Positions 8,082 to 16,543 of a stretch of DNA of 64,000 nt are shown piece after piece. The DNA comes from Mucilaginibacter kameinonensis (GTDB taxonomy: Bacteria > Bacteroidota > Bacteroidia > Sphingobacteriales > Sphingobacteriaceae): the NCBI RefSeq assembly GCF_003675385.1, contig NZ_RCWZ01000002.1, positions 434,001 through 498,000 on the forward strand, read 5' to 3'. The notes under the pieces were generated by a model. The model saw only the letters and a program-made list of their open reading frames with translations, had not been told where the DNA came from and made no database searches. The translations under genes were made by a program, and so were the position numbers. Every line of letters begins with the position of its first letter. Positions within the stretch are counted from its first letter, which is position 1.

Positions 8082-8846
8082 ATGAACCTTAAATTAGTTT
8101 TTTGCCTATTGGGCATAGCCGCACTGGCCAGTTCCTGCAGCGATCATGTATATGCGCCGGCCCTGCATCGCAGCGATATAGCTTATTTACCTAAGCCGGT
8201 ATCTGCTGATACCAGCAAATCTGCCACTTATATTACGGCAGGTATTACATATGATACCAATATTAATCCGGCAGACAATCTCACAAGCGGGCAGTTTAAC
8301 CTGAGCCATGCAAATACCTTTGATCATGTTAACCTTGCCTATGGTGCTTTCGGCGTTTTAGGGAGTTATCATAACGGCGAACTGCAGCCCAGTGACCCAT
8401 ATTATTTCCGGGATAAATTTTTCGGGGCGGGAGGGTTACGCTTATCGGGAGATTATTTTATAAAAGGGAGGAATGTTGATTTCCGCATCATTGGTTTTGA
8501 GGCCGTTTATAGTCATGAATTTGGTGACTACGCCCGTTTCAGAAAAACAGTAACCAACCAGCCGAACTTTTTTACTGACACCCGTACTGATTTGTTTACG
8601 CTGGGTGGTACTACAGAAGTTATTTTCCATGCAGGCTATAATGCCGAGAAGAAGTTCGGCTTCCGCGTTTTTGCTGGAGGTACTTTTGGCCCCGATAATA
8701 TTTACAGGAACAATAACTCAAATTATACCTACTCATCCTTAAACCACGGAATAGTTACCGTAGCTTATTTTATGCAGATCAAAAGATATGTACTGATAGC
8801 CGAGGGTGGGTACTATTTTCAGTTCAGGCTGGGATACCAGTTTTAG
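8082..8846 (+). CDS. Outer-membrane beta-barrel-like lipoprotein of unknown function
   Basis: 254 residues. A lipoprotein signal peptide ends at ALASSC (Cys19). The rest is rich in alternating hydrophobic and polar strands with many Tyr, Phe, Gly and Asn residues, and ends in YQF, an aromatic C-terminus often seen in outer-membrane barrels. About 8-10 strands seem possible. I do not recognise the family. The gene is 80 bases behind the HAD gene on the same strand and is closed by a hairpin terminator. A structural or small-molecule-binding role in the outer membrane is only a guess. Confidence 0.65.
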   Translation: MNLKLVFCLLGIAALASSCSDHVYAPALHRSDIAYLPKPVSADTSKSATYITAGITYDTNINPADNLTSGQFNLSHANTFDHVNLAYGAFGVLGSYHNGELQPSDPYYFRDKFFGAGGLRLSGDYFIKGRNVDFRIIGFEAVYSHEFGDYARFRKTVTNQPNFFTDTRTDLFTLGGTTEVIFHAGYNAEKKFGFRVFAGGTFGPDNIYRNNNSNYTYSSLNHGIVTVAYFMQIKRYVLIAEGGYYFQFRLGYQF

Positions 8847-8853
8847 TTGAAAA

Positions 8854-8889
8854 AACAACGTCATTGCTTCGTCTCGCAATGACGTTGTT
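8854..8889. terminator. Palindromic terminator related to the CATTGC repeat family
   Basis: A perfect 14-bp stem (8854-8867 with 8876-8889) around loop TTCGTCTC, with A/T runs at both ends, lies between the converging lipoprotein and lysA genes. The core CGTCATTGC...GCAATGACG is shared with elements near 10141 and 13372-13474, so it seems to be a dispersed palindromic repeat used as a terminator. Confidence 0.8.
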
Positions 8890-8913
8890 TGTGGTTTGAA
8901 CTACTTAAATAGC

Positions 8914-10083
8914 TTATTCTGAGTAAACACTACCAACCTTATCACGAAGGTTATAGCCTGAAGCCATTACCTCGCCATAAGCGCCTGCGGTACGCACAGC
9001 TATCAGGTCGCCGCGGAATGACTCGGGTAAGCTTACATCTTTCTGAAAGCAGTCGGTACTTTCACAAATCGGTCCAACTACATCGTATTTTAAACTTTCC
9101 GACTTTCCGACTTCCGGACTTTCCGACTTCCGACTCAGGTTTTCTATCTGGTGATAAGCCTGGTAAAGCATCGGGCGAATCAGTTCGGTCATGCCGGCAT
9201 CCAATATCAGGAAGTTCTTTTTCTGACCGTTCTTAACGTATAAAACACGTGAGATCAAAGATGCGCTTTGTGCAACCATAGCGCGACCAAGTTCAAAATG
9301 TACTTCCTGGCCTGGCTTAACATTCAGGAAGCTTTTAAATACCTGGAAGTAGGCTTCAAAATCGGCTATGTTGTTATCCGGGTTATAGTAGTCAACCCCA
9401 AGACCGCCACCTGTATTAAGTACTTTGATAGGGAAACCACGATCTTCAAACCAGTCCTGCATTTCGTTGATGCGGGTACAAAGATTTTTGTAAACCTCCA
9501 GATCGGTGATTTGTGAACCAATATGGAAGTGAATGCCTAAAAATTGCAGGTTATCGCATTTACGCAAAGCGGCGGCCACATCCGGCAACTGCCAGGTATT
9601 GATACCAAACTTGTTTTCATCAAGGCCGGTTGTGATGAAATGGTGCGTATGGGCATCAACGTTTGGGTTAATGCGGATAGCAACACCGGCCTTTTTGTTT
9701 TTGGCTTTGGCAAGACCATCAATAATAAAAAGCTCCTGGATAGATTCCACATTGAAGCAGAAGATATCGGCATCAAGCGCCAGGTTAATTTCACGGTCGG
9801 ATTTACCTACGCCCGCAAATACCACTTTGCTTTTATCAAAGCCATGCTCAATGGCTGCTTTTACCTCGCCACCGCTCACGCAATCGGCACCGAAGCCATA
9901 GGTTTGAATAGTATCAATAACCTTTGGATTAAAGTTTGCCTTCATGGCGTAATGTACATGGAAGCCATGCTTGGCAGAAGCGTCACGGCAGGCACTCAGA
10001 GTGTTTTTAAGCACTTCCAGATCGTAATAATAAAACGGAGTATCTAAGCCGTTAAATTTATCTATAGTTTTACTTGTAAACAT
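8914..10083 (-). CDS. lysA: Diaminopimelate decarboxylase
   Basis: 389 residues. It catalyses the last step of lysine synthesis, meso-diaminopimelate to lysine plus CO2, with PLP. The PLP lysine is Lys48 in HYAMKAN; the phosphate-binding glycine loop is GGGLGVDYY and the active-site Cys is in CESTDCF. The C-terminal beta domain is complete (GAYG, MASGYN). Residues about 317-331 are an extra Ser/Lys/Glu-rich stretch encoded by a tandem 8-bp repeat that I do not expect in this family. It lies between the PLP-contact region and the CESTDCF loop. The reading frame is kept. The gene follows the aspartokinase on the same strand, so two lysine pathway steps are clustered. Confidence 0.95.
   Translation of the reverse strand: MFTSKTIDKFNGLDTPFYYYDLEVLKNTLSACRDASAKHGFHVHYAMKANFNPKVIDTIQTYGFGADCVSGGEVKAAIEHGFDKSKVVFAGVGKSDREINLALDADIFCFNVESIQELFIIDGLAKAKNKKAGVAIRINPNVDAHTHHFITTGLDENKFGINTWQLPDVAAALRKCDNLQFLGIHFHIGSQITDLEVYKNLCTRINEMQDWFEDRGFPIKVLNTGGGLGVDYYNPDNNIADFEAYFQVFKSFLNVKPGQEVHFELGRAMVAQSASLISRVLYVKNGQKKNFLILDAGMTELIRPMLYQAYHQIENLSRKSESPEVGKSESLKYDVVGPICESTDCFQKDVSLPESFRGDLIAVRTAGAYGEVMASGYNLRDKVGSVYSE
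9094..9132. repeat. In-frame 7-8 bp microrepeat array inside lysA
   Basis: Five consecutive units of ACTTTCCG or ACTTCCG(G) lie within the lysA coding region (9094-9101, 9102-9109, 9110-9117, 9118-9125, 9126-9132). On the coding strand they give a Ser-Lys-Glu-Ser type peptide. The array and its flanks keep the frame open. Confidence 0.9.
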
Positions 10084-10128
10084 TGTAGTATATCATCAAA
10101 TCATGCTGAATCAGATAACCCGTGGATT

Positions 10129-10154
10129 GCCTGGTCTGTCGCAATGACGTTTAA
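10129..10154. repeat. Partial CATTGC-type repeat between lysA and the aspartokinase gene
   Basis: The stretch TTGCCTGG...GTCGCAATGACG resembles one arm of the palindromic repeats at 8854-8889 and 13372-13474. Only part of the element is present, in the 123-bp gap between the two lysine genes. Confidence 0.4.
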
Positions 10155-10206
10155 ATTAAAAATTTCAAATGCCCTAATTCCGAAATCAAAAACCCGATAT
10201 CCGAAA

Positions 10207-11517
10207 TTAGAATAGCCTGTTATGTAAGCTCCTTAATGCTTCTATTTTATCCTCGGTTTTTACCAGTAACGATAGGTTATGATCGCTGCCACCGTATGAT
10301 ATCATCCTCAACGGGATATGTTTAACAGCTTCGAGCACGCGTGCCGCGTAGCCATGCTTTTCGGCTCCAAAATCACCTACTACGCAAATGATGGTCTGGT
10401 TTACGTCAATTTCTACCGAGCCGTAAGCGTTTAACTCTTTAGTGATATCGCCGAGATAAGTAGTGTCATCAATAGTAACAGATACACCTACTTCTGATGT
10501 GGTGATCATATCTATTGATGTTTTATAGCGCTCAAACACTTCAAATACCTTGCGTAAAAAGCCGTGGGCCAAAAGCATCCTGCTCGATTGGATCTTGATG
10601 GCGGTGATGGCATCTTTGGCAGCAATAGATTTGATCTTGTCCTTTTCGCTGGTATTGGTGATCAGGGTTCCCTGAGCTTTGGGGTCCATCGTGTTCAATA
10701 AACGAACCGGGATTTTATATTTCTGGGCAGGGAATACACTTTGCGGGTGCAGGATCTTCGCGCCAAAATAAGCTAACTCGGCAGCTTCATCAAATGATAA
10801 CTGGGCTATGGGCTGAGTTCCTTTAACAATACGCGGATCGTTATTGTGCATGCCGTCAATATCCGTCCAGATCTGTACCTCTTCGCTGCGGATACCTGCA
10901 CCAATCAGTGATGCGGTATAGTCGCTACCACCGCGACGCAGGTTATCAATTTCGCCGTAAGCGTTGCGGCAAATATAGCCCTGGGTAATAAACAGGTTTA
11001 CTTCCGGGTGTTTATCAAGCAGCGGAAGCAGATTTTCGGTAATGTGGTCAACAATCGGCTCGTTATCCTCATCTATTTTCATAAAATCCAAAGCAGGCAG
11101 CAGTACCGACGGTACGCCAATCTCTTTCAGATAAACATGATAAAGGGTTGTTGACAGCAGTTCGCCCTGCGCAACAATGATCTTATCTTCGATATTGGTA
11201 AACAGATCATTAGCCAGGTTGCTCAGCAACGAAAAATGGTAGTCGATAACCTCTTTGCCCTGGGCTAAAAATTCAGGCTTGACAAACAACTCCTTAATAA
11301 AAATTTCGTACTTATCCTTCAGGATAGTAATAAGCTGTGCCGCCTTCTTCTTATCGCCGGCGATGTATGCTTGTCCAATTTCTACGAGGCTGTTTGTTGT
11401 GCCTGACACTGCCGATAGTACCACTACCTGGCGCTCGGCCGGGTTAATGATGTCAAGCAGCGCTTTCATCCGGGCGGGGCTACCTACTGATGTCCCACCA
11501 AATTTTAAAACTTTCAT
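10207..11517 (-). CDS. lysC: Aspartokinase (monofunctional, with ACT domains)
   Basis: 436 residues from the ATG at 11517; this start puts KFGGTSVGS, the nucleotide-binding motif, at the N-terminus as in all aspartokinases. Asp kinase motifs continue with RRGGSDYTA and WTDIDGMHNNDPR. The C-terminal 140 residues hold two ACT-type regulatory repeats (for example TSEVGVSVTID), expected to bind lysine or threonine as feedback inhibitor. There is no homoserine dehydrogenase part, so this is not the ThrA fusion. It phosphorylates aspartate at the entry of the lysine, threonine and methionine pathway. The neighbour lysA favours a lysine-specific role; the symbol is given on that basis. Confidence 0.9.
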   Translation of the reverse strand: MKVLKFGGTSVGSPARMKALLDIINPAERQVVVLSAVSGTTNSLVEIGQAYIAGDKKKAAQLITILKDKYEIFIKELFVKPEFLAQGKEVIDYHFSLLSNLANDLFTNIEDKIIVAQGELLSTTLYHVYLKEIGVPSVLLPALDFMKIDEDNEPIVDHITENLLPLLDKHPEVNLFITQGYICRNAYGEIDNLRRGGSDYTASLIGAGIRSEEVQIWTDIDGMHNNDPRIVKGTQPIAQLSFDEAAELAYFGAKILHPQSVFPAQKYKIPVRLLNTMDPKAQGTLITNTSEKDKIKSIAAKDAITAIKIQSSRMLLAHGFLRKVFEVFERYKTSIDMITTSEVGVSVTIDDTTYLGDITKELNAYGSVEIDVNQTIICVVGDFGAEKHGYAARVLEAVKHIPLRMISYGGSDHNLSLLVKTEDKIEALRSLHNRLF

Positions 11518-11675
11518 TTTTATGTTGCTGTTACCTTGTTTGAATTGATGTTTGATAATACCATTTTGCTGATTTTCAAGCACCAATATTTGAGGCGCTA
11601 AAAATAGTATTTAAAAACGCTTATCGGTAATTTAATTTAAAGAGCCTCGCGCAAGAAAAAGCGCGGGATTGTGCG

Positions 11676-11783
11676 ATTCCCCTCTTGAGAGGGGCGGAGG
11701 GGGTGTTTATGCTTTGATAGGCTTGTAGCAGCCCCCCCTCGCTCTCGCTCATTCCCTCGCACCCCCCTCTCAAGAGGGGATTT
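11676..11783. repeat. Long inverted-repeat element with nested hairpins
   Basis: Two arms related by inversion contain CCCCTCTTGAGAGGGG (near 11679-11694) and its counterpart CCCCTCTCAAGAGGGG (near 11763-11778), separated by about 70 bases. Each arm can also fold on itself (CCCCTC/GAGGGG). It fills most of the 337-bp gap between the aspartokinase and the sigma gene. No coding capacity. It looks like a small non-autonomous dispersed element. Confidence 0.65.
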
Positions 11784-11854
11784 ACACTCCTGAAATATTT
11801 TTTCTAAATTCACGGTGATATATCATCTGTTTTGCGCACTTACTATTAAACGCA

Positions 11855-12406
11855 ATGATCATGGCAAATGAGATAGTTTTTGACGAACTGGTAATGCAAA
11901 GGGAAAAGCTCATTACGGCGCTTTACAAAGGCGCTTTCCCGGCGGTGGCAAAATATGTAAGTAAAATGGGCGGCTCTTTTGATGATGCAAAAGATGTGTT
12001 TCAGGATGCGCTTGTTATCTATTATGAGAAAACAACTGCCGGCGTACTTTCCTTAAATACCACTGAAACAGCTTACCTGTTGGGTATAGCCAAACACCTT
12101 TGGTTTAAAAAGTTCAGGGATGATGGTAACAATCTGCCGCTTGATAGTTACGGGTTTGACATACGCGATGAAACCGACGAACAACCATCGACCAATAAAC
12201 TGATGCGTTACCTGGAAACTGCCGGTAAAAAGTGCATGGAATTGCTAAGTGCTTTCTACTACCACAAGTTATCTATGAATGAGCTCGCAGGTTTATTTGG
12301 CTATGGAAGCGAGCGCTCAGCTACTGTGCAGAAGTACAAGTGCATTGAAAAAGTAAGGGAAACGGTAAAAGAACAATCACTGGCTTATGAGGACTTCATT
12401 GAATGA
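11855..12406 (+). CDS. Sigma-70 family (ECF-like) RNA polymerase sigma factor
   Basis: 183 residues. Region 2-like helices lie at about 25-95, with DDAKDVFQDALVIYYEK matching the core-binding part and ETAYLLGIAKHLWFKKFRD the -10 recognition helix. A region 4-like helix-turn-helix lies at about 130-175 (KLSMNELAGLFGYGSERS...KYKCIEKVRE). The match is weaker than for the other two sigma genes here, so this is a divergent ECF type. A second ATG two codons later could also be used. The last 20 bases overlap the next gene, and clpP follows 12 bases after that, which indicates one operon. Confidence 0.75.
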   Translation: MIMANEIVFDELVMQREKLITALYKGAFPAVAKYVSKMGGSFDDAKDVFQDALVIYYEKTTAGVLSLNTTETAYLLGIAKHLWFKKFRDDGNNLPLDSYGFDIRDETDEQPSTNKLMRYLETAGKKCMELLSAFYYHKLSMNELAGLFGYGSERSATVQKYKCIEKVRETVKEQSLAYEDFIE

Positions 12407-12659
12407 GATAAAGGCAATTGATGATCATGTGCTTGGGCAGGCAGCGCCCGATGAGACGCTGTTGTTTGAGGCTAAACTGATCATCAATCCCGAACTTAAA
12501 CAGCAGGTGATGTGGCATAAGCAAACCCTTAACCTGGTACAGCAATATGGCCGAAATAGCCTCCGGGAGGAGATAGAAGCGGTACATCAAAAACTATTCA
12601 GTCAGCCCGAGCACGAAGGTTTCAGGCAAAAGATCATGCGTTTATTTCGCAAACGCTAA
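12387..12659 (+). CDS. Small protein resembling an anti-sigma N-terminal domain
   Basis: 90 residues, overlapping the sigma gene by 20 bases, which implies translational coupling. The start MRTSLNEIKAIDDHVLGQ and the following LLFEAKLIINPELKQQV have the pattern of N-terminal cytoplasmic domains of Bacteroidota anti-sigma factors (IxxYLxGxLxxEE...FExxL). The C-terminus is basic (RLFRKR). There is no membrane segment and no zinc-finger motif. It may be a soluble antagonist or partner of the upstream sigma factor. That role is inference from position and weak similarity. Confidence 0.6.
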   Translation: MRTSLNEIKAIDDHVLGQAAPDETLLFEAKLIINPELKQQVMWHKQTLNLVQQYGRNSLREEIEAVHQKLFSQPEHEGFRQKIMRLFRKR

Positions 12660-12671
12660 AAGCTAAATTTT

Positions 12672-13367
12672 ATGAATATCAATCAAAATGAGTTCCGCAA
12701 ATACGCGGTAGGGCATCGCCGTGTCCAGAGTTTGCATGTCGACAGGTTTATCGGACAGGTAAATAACAGCAAAATAAACATGGGTATGACGCCCTATATT
12801 ATGGAAGAGCGCCAGATGAACATTTCGCAAATGGATGTTTTTTCGAGGCTGATGATGGACAGAATTATTTTCCTGGGTACTGCGATAGATGAACAGGTGG
12901 CCAACATTATCCAGGCGCAATTACTGTTCCTGCAATCGGCCGATGCCAAAAAGGATATCCAGATCTATATCAATTCGCCGGGTGGTTCGGTATACGCCGG
13001 GCTGGGGATCTATGATACCATGCAATTTATCTCGCCCGATGTTGCTACCATTTGCACCGGCATGGCCGCCTCCATGGCTTCCACGTTACTTTGTGCCGGT
13101 GCCCACGGCAAGCGGGCAGCGTTACCACACTCAAGGGTGATGCTTCACCAACCATCGGGCGGAGCTCAGGGGCAGGAGTCGGATATTGAAATAGCTGCTA
13201 TACAGATAGCCAAAATGAAAAGGGAACTTTATGAAATAGCAGCCAAACACAGCGGCCAAAGCTATGAACGGATCCACGAGGTATCTGACAGGGATTACTG
13301 GATGATTGCCAAAGAAGCCAAGGCGTTTGGAATGATAGATGAGGTGTTGGGAGGGAAGGAGGAGTAA
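12672..13367 (+). CDS. clpP: ATP-dependent Clp protease proteolytic subunit
   Basis: 231 residues, slightly longer than the usual 195-210 because of an N-terminal extension of about 35 residues. The catalytic triad is complete: Ser134 in GMAASMAS, His159 in RVMLHQP, Asp208 in SDRDYWM. The protein forms the barrel peptidase that works with ClpX or ClpA/C. It is the third gene of a tight operon with a sigma factor and a small coupled protein. The usual trigger factor and clpX neighbours are absent, so this may be a second, specialised clpP copy. Its peptidase function is secure; the special role is inference. Confidence 0.92.
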   Translation: MNINQNEFRKYAVGHRRVQSLHVDRFIGQVNNSKINMGMTPYIMEERQMNISQMDVFSRLMMDRIIFLGTAIDEQVANIIQAQLLFLQSADAKKDIQIYINSPGGSVYAGLGIYDTMQFISPDVATICTGMAASMASTLLCAGAHGKRAALPHSRVMLHQPSGGAQGQESDIEIAAIQIAKMKRELYEIAAKHSGQSYERIHEVSDRDYWMIAKEAKAFGMIDEVLGGKEE

Positions 13368-13371
13368 CATT

Positions 13372-13474
13372 AAAAAATGCCATTGCGAGGAGGAACGACG
13401 AAGCAATCGCATGCTATACAGGGCGGATATGCTTCCGTGCGATTGCCACGCTATCGCTCGCAATGACATTTTTT
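13372..13474. repeat. Nested palindromic dispersed repeat (CATTGCGAG type)
   Basis: Outer arms AAAAAATG-C-CATTGCGAG (13372-13389) and CTCGCAATG-A-CATTTTTT (13457-13474) are inverted copies. An inner pair GCAATCGCA (13403-13411) and TGCGATTGC (13438-13446) is also inverted. The element fills the gap between the converging clpP and creatininase genes and ends in A/T runs, so it can terminate in both directions. It shares its core with 8854-8889. Confidence 0.8.
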
Positions 13475-13485
13475 TTATCTAACTT

Positions 13486-14358
13486 TTACTTATTCAACGC
13501 ATCCACCTTATCAAAAAACTCGTTTTGCAGTTTAATGGTGTTGGTATCCGCCTTGATTGCTTTAAGGGCCTGAATAAAACTGGCTATTTCATGTTCTGCT
13601 ATAAATTTGCCAAACTCGGGAGTGGCTTTAGCGCCTTCGCCGGCGTAGTGGTTAGGGTAAGCAGCATACCACCAGATGGGCGTATAAACATTGGTTAGGT
13701 TTAAACGGTGTTGGTTTTCGCCAGATTGCGATGCTGCCCTGTCCATCTTCATTAAATCAGGGCGATAGTATAACATTGATGCGGTTTCACTTTCACCGGC
13801 ATGTTGATCGCCCTCAATTGCCGATTTATGCATTTTGCGGTATTGATCTGTGTATTCTTTATCGGCACCATGCGGGTTATAAAAATATACTGCGTAATTA
13901 TGCCTTTTGTTGAGTAACGACTGCATAAAAAACTGGATAAACTCCGGGTTGCCACCGTGCCCGTTCAGGATCACTATTTTATCGAAGCCATTGCGGGCAA
14001 TTTCGTCGCAGGTGGCTTCCAGCAAATCCCAAATCACTTTGCTTGGCAGGGCGAATGTTCCGGGCTGGTGGCGGGCTTCATTGATCTGCCCGTAAAAATA
14101 ATCGGGGAATACCACAGCATATTCAGATTTAACCGCGTGTGCCGCCCATTCGCGCACGTGGATCAGGTCGGTGCCGAGCGGGGAGTGGGGACCGTGTTTT
14201 TCCAGGATGCCGATAGGCAGGATACAGGTTTTTGAAGATTTTTCGAGTGCTGCCGGAAAATCAGAAGCAACAAGCTCGTCCCAGCGGGCAGGTATTTGCT
14301 GGGCAAAGGAATAAGCAGAAAGCAGCAACGCTGCAAACAGTAATAAGTGCTTTTTCAT
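13486..14358 (-). CDS. Creatininase family protein, exported
   Basis: 290 residues. A signal peptide (MKKHLLLFAALLLSAYSFAQ) predicts export. Creatininase/MftE-type metal ligands are visible: Glu and His in EKHGPHSPLGTD, and NGHGGN near the middle, with a later GDQHAGESETA motif of this family carrying the remaining His and Glu. Family members are zinc or manganese amidohydrolases acting on cyclic amides. Cytoplasmic versions are common; periplasmic versions such as this occur in Bacteroidota, where the substrate is unknown. It is a single gene, closed by the palindromic repeat. Confidence 0.85.
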   Translation of the reverse strand: MKKHLLLFAALLLSAYSFAQQIPARWDELVASDFPAALEKSSKTCILPIGILEKHGPHSPLGTDLIHVREWAAHAVKSEYAVVFPDYFYGQINEARHQPGTFALPSKVIWDLLEATCDEIARNGFDKIVILNGHGGNPEFIQFFMQSLLNKRHNYAVYFYNPHGADKEYTDQYRKMHKSAIEGDQHAGESETASMLYYRPDLMKMDRAASQSGENQHRLNLTNVYTPIWWYAAYPNHYAGEGAKATPEFGKFIAEHEIASFIQALKAIKADTNTIKLQNEFFDKVDALNK

Positions 14359-14464
14359 AAATTATAGGTTTTATAACAGGTTTATAGCAAAAGTATTTGC
14401 CCCTGAAATTTACGAACTTAAATTACTGCTTACCAGTGGGTAATTTAAAAATTACAATAGTATA

Positions 14465-16333
14465 TCAGCGAACGTTAGGCAGGGAGTAGCAGAAGGCCGC
14501 GCCCTTTATCCTGTTGTTCTCCACCCAAATGCGGCCGTTCATTTTTTCGGTAAAATCCTTACAGATCATAAGGGCTACGCCGGCGCCTTTTTCTTTTTCG
14601 TTGCTGTACTGCATATTGGCTTTAAAATTAAACAGCAGTTGAAGCTTATCGGGAGAGATACCTTTGCCTTCATCCTGTACACAAACGGTTACATCCTTAT
14701 CACTCGACGCGCTTATGGTAACGGTTGAATTATCGGGCGAAAACTTGATGGCGTTATGTATAAAGTTGCGGTGTATAAACTGTACCAGTTCTTTATCGGC
14801 ATGAATAATAATTGAGGGATCAACTGCATTTATCAGCTTAAGCTTATGATCTTCGCTTATCAGGTTAAAAGGTTGAATGGCCTCATCAATAAGTTCCTTT
14901 AATGGTAGCGGAACGGCTTTATAATCAAAGCCGGATAGTTGTTGCTTGATCCATTGTAGAATGTTCTCAAAAATTTCCAGCGAAATATTGGATGAATGTT
15001 CCATGGTATCCACCAGTTCCATTAACTCATCTCGTGTAAACGAATCAGCATCCTTTAATACCGTTGCCAATGTTTTAAGCGCACCTATAGGCTGCCTGAA
15101 ATCATGAGCGAGAATAGACACCAGGCGGTTGTTAAATTCGTGGTCTATTTCCAGCTTCTCGTTCCGGAGCTGAACGGTTCGGTTAAGCTCTTCTAATGTT
15201 TGTCCGTGCTTTTTCTTTAGGCGATACAGGCGATAGGTGAAAATTACTGTAATAGCGGTAATTACAAATAGAATTCCCAGTACTATAGCCAGTACCTGTC
15301 TGTTTTGGCTCCGGATGGTGATGGCTTCCAGTTGCTGGTCTTTCAGGGCATAATCAATATAATCAAAGCCCGATGTATTGGTATATTTCTCTTCATCGTC
15401 ATATAACTTCAACAGTTTTGAACTATAACGCTGTACTTCAGGCAGGTTATTTTGAGCAATGTAGATATCATACAGTTTTTTTCCGAAGATCTTTTCGTAA
15501 TAATGATAGCCGCTCTTTTCGGCAATAGAAAGCCCCTGTTTATAGTATTCGATGGCTTTGGTGATATTAGGTTCCAGGTACAGGTCACCAAGGTTCATTA
15601 CTATGTCAAGGCTCAGGTAATAAAGTTCCATAGCCAGGCCATTATTTACAGCCTTTTGTAGCAGAGCCGCACCTTTTTCACGCTCGTTATTTTGCAGGTA
15701 AAGTAAACCCTGCACCTGGTCGGCTTCCACCAGCATCCGGTTATCTTTAAACCGGGTGCCTATTTCGCGGGCTTTATCTAAATAAATTTCAACCGAATCT
15801 TTAGGGATCTGTTCCGGGTACAAGAGGAGGTAGTTGCATAATACCAACGACATGATAGAATCGCGTTGCAGGGTTTTACCTATGTTTATCGCCCGCTTAA
15901 AAAAGTTAATAGCTTTTTTATCCTCCCGGTTTTCGTTAAATACCAGGCCAATGTTCATTAGTCCCTGTACCGTGTTTGAGGTGTCATTTAACTCTTTATA
16001 CAGGTTATAAGCTTCATTGTAATAACGCAGTGAAAGCTGTAGGTTACCCTTCAGATCGTAAACAATACCTATAGCATTGAGGGCATCGGCTTTGCCTGCT
16101 TTGTAGTTAAGCCGCTCGGCTATGCTCCTGGCTTTTTTAGCATAGTAAAAAGCGCTGTCGATGTTTTGTTCGTACATCAGCATGCCCAGCCGGTTAAGCG
16201 CGTTTACATACTTAGTACTATCGTGAATTAAAGGCAGATCTTTTTTTAGCTTATTAACCTCCCTCGACTGGCCGAAACACACGGATACAGCAAGAAGCAG
16301 CAATACTAAGAAGCTTACGGTTTTTTTCATCAA
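14465..16333 (-). CDS. TPR sensor histidine kinase
   Basis: 622 residues. A signal peptide (about 1-22) is followed by a periplasmic TPR array to about residue 300, one membrane helix at about 347-367, a coiled linker, a HisKA domain with His410 (LAHDFRQP), and an HATPase domain with an N-box (HNAIKFSP), DEGKGI and GAGVALMICKDF. So it is a membrane-bound kinase sensing through TPR repeats. No response regulator gene is adjacent; a single-domain response regulator lies at 22480-22869 but partnership is only a possibility. The gene is complete. Confidence 0.9.
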   Translation of the reverse strand: MMKKTVSFLVLLLLAVSVCFGQSREVNKLKKDLPLIHDSTKYVNALNRLGMLMYEQNIDSAFYYAKKARSIAERLNYKAGKADALNAIGIVYDLKGNLQLSLRYYNEAYNLYKELNDTSNTVQGLMNIGLVFNENREDKKAINFFKRAINIGKTLQRDSIMSLVLCNYLLLYPEQIPKDSVEIYLDKAREIGTRFKDNRMLVEADQVQGLLYLQNNEREKGAALLQKAVNNGLAMELYYLSLDIVMNLGDLYLEPNITKAIEYYKQGLSIAEKSGYHYYEKIFGKKLYDIYIAQNNLPEVQRYSSKLLKLYDDEEKYTNTSGFDYIDYALKDQQLEAITIRSQNRQVLAIVLGILFVITAITVIFTYRLYRLKKKHGQTLEELNRTVQLRNEKLEIDHEFNNRLVSILAHDFRQPIGALKTLATVLKDADSFTRDELMELVDTMEHSSNISLEIFENILQWIKQQLSGFDYKAVPLPLKELIDEAIQPFNLISEDHKLKLINAVDPSIIIHADKELVQFIHRNFIHNAIKFSPDNSTVTISASSDKDVTVCVQDEGKGISPDKLQLLFNFKANMQYSNEKEKGAGVALMICKDFTEKMNGRIWVENNRIKGAAFCYSLPNVR

Positions 16334-16543
16334 CGGATATCAGCAAACAGGCTTTGGGTTTAAATTTAGCCTAAACCGTTATACGTATCAAAAAACAGTA
16401 TGGTTGGAAAATATTAAATAAAATAGGCATTGGCTACGGTTAATTAAACTGTTGCACAGCATTATCCAATTATCGGCAGGTATAAAACTGCAGATATTGT
16501 TGATATATTATTTAGTTTAAGTTGAACGTTTTACCTGCAAAGG

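Noticed and set aside
9544-10047. 167-codon plus-strand frame opposite lysA
   Set aside because: It is fully antisense to a secure lysA reading frame; long antisense frames are common in this codon usage.
11520-11586. Possible leader peptide before the aspartokinase
   Set aside because: The frame continues into the kinase without a stop and is not enriched in Lys, Thr or Met codons, so no attenuator is supported.
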